Shown: piece after piece, positions 63,127 to 64,000 of the stretch | Numbering within the stretch: position 1 is the first letter of the stretch | Layout: each line of letters opens with the position of its first letter | The notes under the pieces: model-generated | Seen by the model: the letters and a program-made list of their open reading frames with translations, nothing else | Told to the model about the DNA's origin: nothing | Databases searched by the model: none | Assembly: GCA_026707905.1 (NCBI GenBank) | Contig: JAPOVY010000016.1 | Location: 49,036-113,035 of the forward strand | From: Gammaproteobacteria bacterium | GTDB taxonomy: Bacteria > Pseudomonadota > Gammaproteobacteria > Pseudomonadales > Azotimanducaceae | Length of the DNA stretch: 64,000 nt | Direction of reading: 5' to 3' | Made by a program: the position numbers and the translations under genes

Positions 63127-64000
63127 TCACGCAGCAATACGCACGGGTAGTTCGCGAATCCCGTGTATGAAGCACGATTGGAGGTATACGGGATCGCCAT
63201 CCAGTTCAATTCTGTCGAACCGATTCTCAATTTCTTCCCAAAGAACCCTCAACTGCATCTCGCCCAGCCGATTGCCCATACATCGATGGATTCCAAACCC
63301 AAACGAAAGATGGCTCCGAACGTTATCGCGGTCGATGATGAACTCATCGGCGTTCGGAATGACTTCCTCATCACGATTGCCCGAGATATACCAGAGCGCG
63401 ACTCGATCGCCTTCACGAATCGTTTTACCTCTGACTTCTGTGTCCTTTAATGCAGTTCGTGCCATATGTGCGACGGGTGTCTGAAAACGGATCATCTCGC
63501 ACACCATATCGGGGATCACGTCGCGGTTTTGTTTCAGTTTCGCGTATTCGTCTGGGAACTGATTTAAAGCCAATACACCGCCGCTGATACTGTTGCGCGT
63601 CGTGTCGTTTCCGCCGACGATTAACAGTAGAACATTCCCCAGATACTCATTGGGCGGCATGTCTTTTGTCGCTTCACCAAACGCGAGCATAGAAATCAGG
63701 TCGTTACCAGGTTCTTTTTGCTTCAGTTTTTCCTGCCACACTTCGGCAAAGTAAGCGTGGCACTCCCAAAGGACCTTAAATGCGTCTTCGATCGTGTCAA
63801 AAAACTCAATATTCGATGCGTTTTGAATGGTGTCAGACCAATCAAGAAGCTTGAAACGGTCTTTTTGTGGAACGTCAAATAACTGTGCCAGCATCTGTCC
63901 CGTAAGTTCCCTAGAGACGTGCTCGACCCAGTTGAATGTCTCGTTGCGTGGTAGTCCGTCGAGGATGGTTTGTGCACGCCGTCTGATGTCGTTCTCTAGC
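63127..64000 (-). CDS. Cytochrome P450, partial (C-terminal part)
   Basis: The frame is open to the window end, so the N-terminus lies outside. An ATG at 63894 is internal, not the start. About 290 residues are visible: the oxygen-binding I-helix GGNDTTRNSISGG, the beta-bulge PVAHMARTAL, the haem loop FGFGIHRCMGNRLGEMQLR with the Cys ligand, and the C-terminus HGIRELPVRI. The pattern resembles class I bacterial P450s such as CYP153 relatives. Redox partners are not in the window. Confidence 0.92.
   Translation of the reverse strand, partial: LENDIRRRAQTILDGLPRNETFNWVEHVSRELTGQMLAQLFDVPQKDRFKLLDWSDTIQNASNIEFFDTIEDAFKVLWECHAYFAEVWQEKLKQKEPGNDLISMLAFGEATKDMPPNEYLGNVLLLIVGGNDTTRNSISGGVLALNQFPDEYAKLKQNRDVIPDMVCEMIRFQTPVAHMARTALKDTEVRGKTIREGDRVALWYISGNRDEEVIPNADEFIIDRDNVRSHLSFGFGIHRCMGNRLGEMQLRVLWEEIENRFDRIELDGDPVYLQSCFIHGIRELPVRIAA

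Noticed and set aside
1..64000. CRISPR arrays, insertion sequences, integrases or phage genes
   Set aside because: No regularly spaced direct repeats, transposase motifs, integrase or structural phage genes were seen on either strand, including at the borders of the defence island.

Overview
The window reads as a chromosomal segment of a free-living, probably marine gammaproteobacterium. The indications are exodeoxyribonuclease I (SbcB), a three-gene proton-translocating transhydrogenase, RND and ABC-2 transport, a CCA-encoding tRNA-Gly(CCC), many oxidative enzymes, and moderate base composition. The lineage is an inference; no rRNA or other taxonomic marker is present.

Region 1 (1-16.9 kb) is a defence-type island. 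On the minus strand lies a type I restriction-modification operon in the order hsdM, broken orf, hsdS, XRE-ImmA peptidase, PIN-domain protein, hsdR. hsdR carries an in-frame ochre codon, and the gene between hsdM and hsdS has decayed. Upstream is a 1215-residue RecD-type helicase with a probable C-terminal PD-(D/E)xK nuclease domain. Divergent from it, across 0.8 kb of degenerate DNA, is a translationally adjacent pair: a RapA-like SNF2 helicase and an actin/Hsp70-fold ATPase. This helicase-nuclease / SNF2 / actin-ATPase locus is the best candidate for an undescribed nucleic-acid defence system.

Region 2 (17-33.5 kb) is ordinary chromosome: purC with a small partner gene, an SDR, a trans-sulfuration-family PLP enzyme and a Nudix hydrolase; an Att-like ABC transporter with a lipocalin-like lipoprotein; a second Nudix hydrolase; an osmoprotectant-type ABC transporter whose binding protein and permease are fused; sbcB; a SLC13-type anion transporter, an acyltransferase, an LLM flavin oxidoreductase and a coiled-coil membrane protein.

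Region 3 (33.5-42.3 kb) holds a PuuD-like membrane protein and the most unusual single gene here. It is a 1592-residue protein joining a complete RND efflux permease to an ABC ATPase domain that itself contains inserted transmembrane helices, and it is translationally coupled to an ABC-2 permease. A zinc alcohol dehydrogenase, tRNA-Gly(CCC) and a membrane-anchored amidohydrolase follow.

Region 4 (42.3-50.1 kb) is a minus-strand operon for a form II molybdenum hydroxylase (CoxS/CoxL/CoxM with CoxG), with a quinone-oxidoreductase-like MDR protein and a nitroreductase, then an MFS transporter. Region 5 (50.2-57.5 kb) contains pntAA-pntAB-pntB, a 0.55 kb regulatory stretch with a long palindrome and a possible 38-residue ORF, and a heterodimeric ABC exporter pair. 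Region 6 (57.6-64 kb) is an accessory oxidative cluster: a tandem GFA-domain protein, a DUF1428 protein, a phytanoyl-CoA dioxygenase family enzyme, a CmcJ/NvfI-like oxidoreductase, a sulfatase, and a cytochrome P450 cut by the window end.
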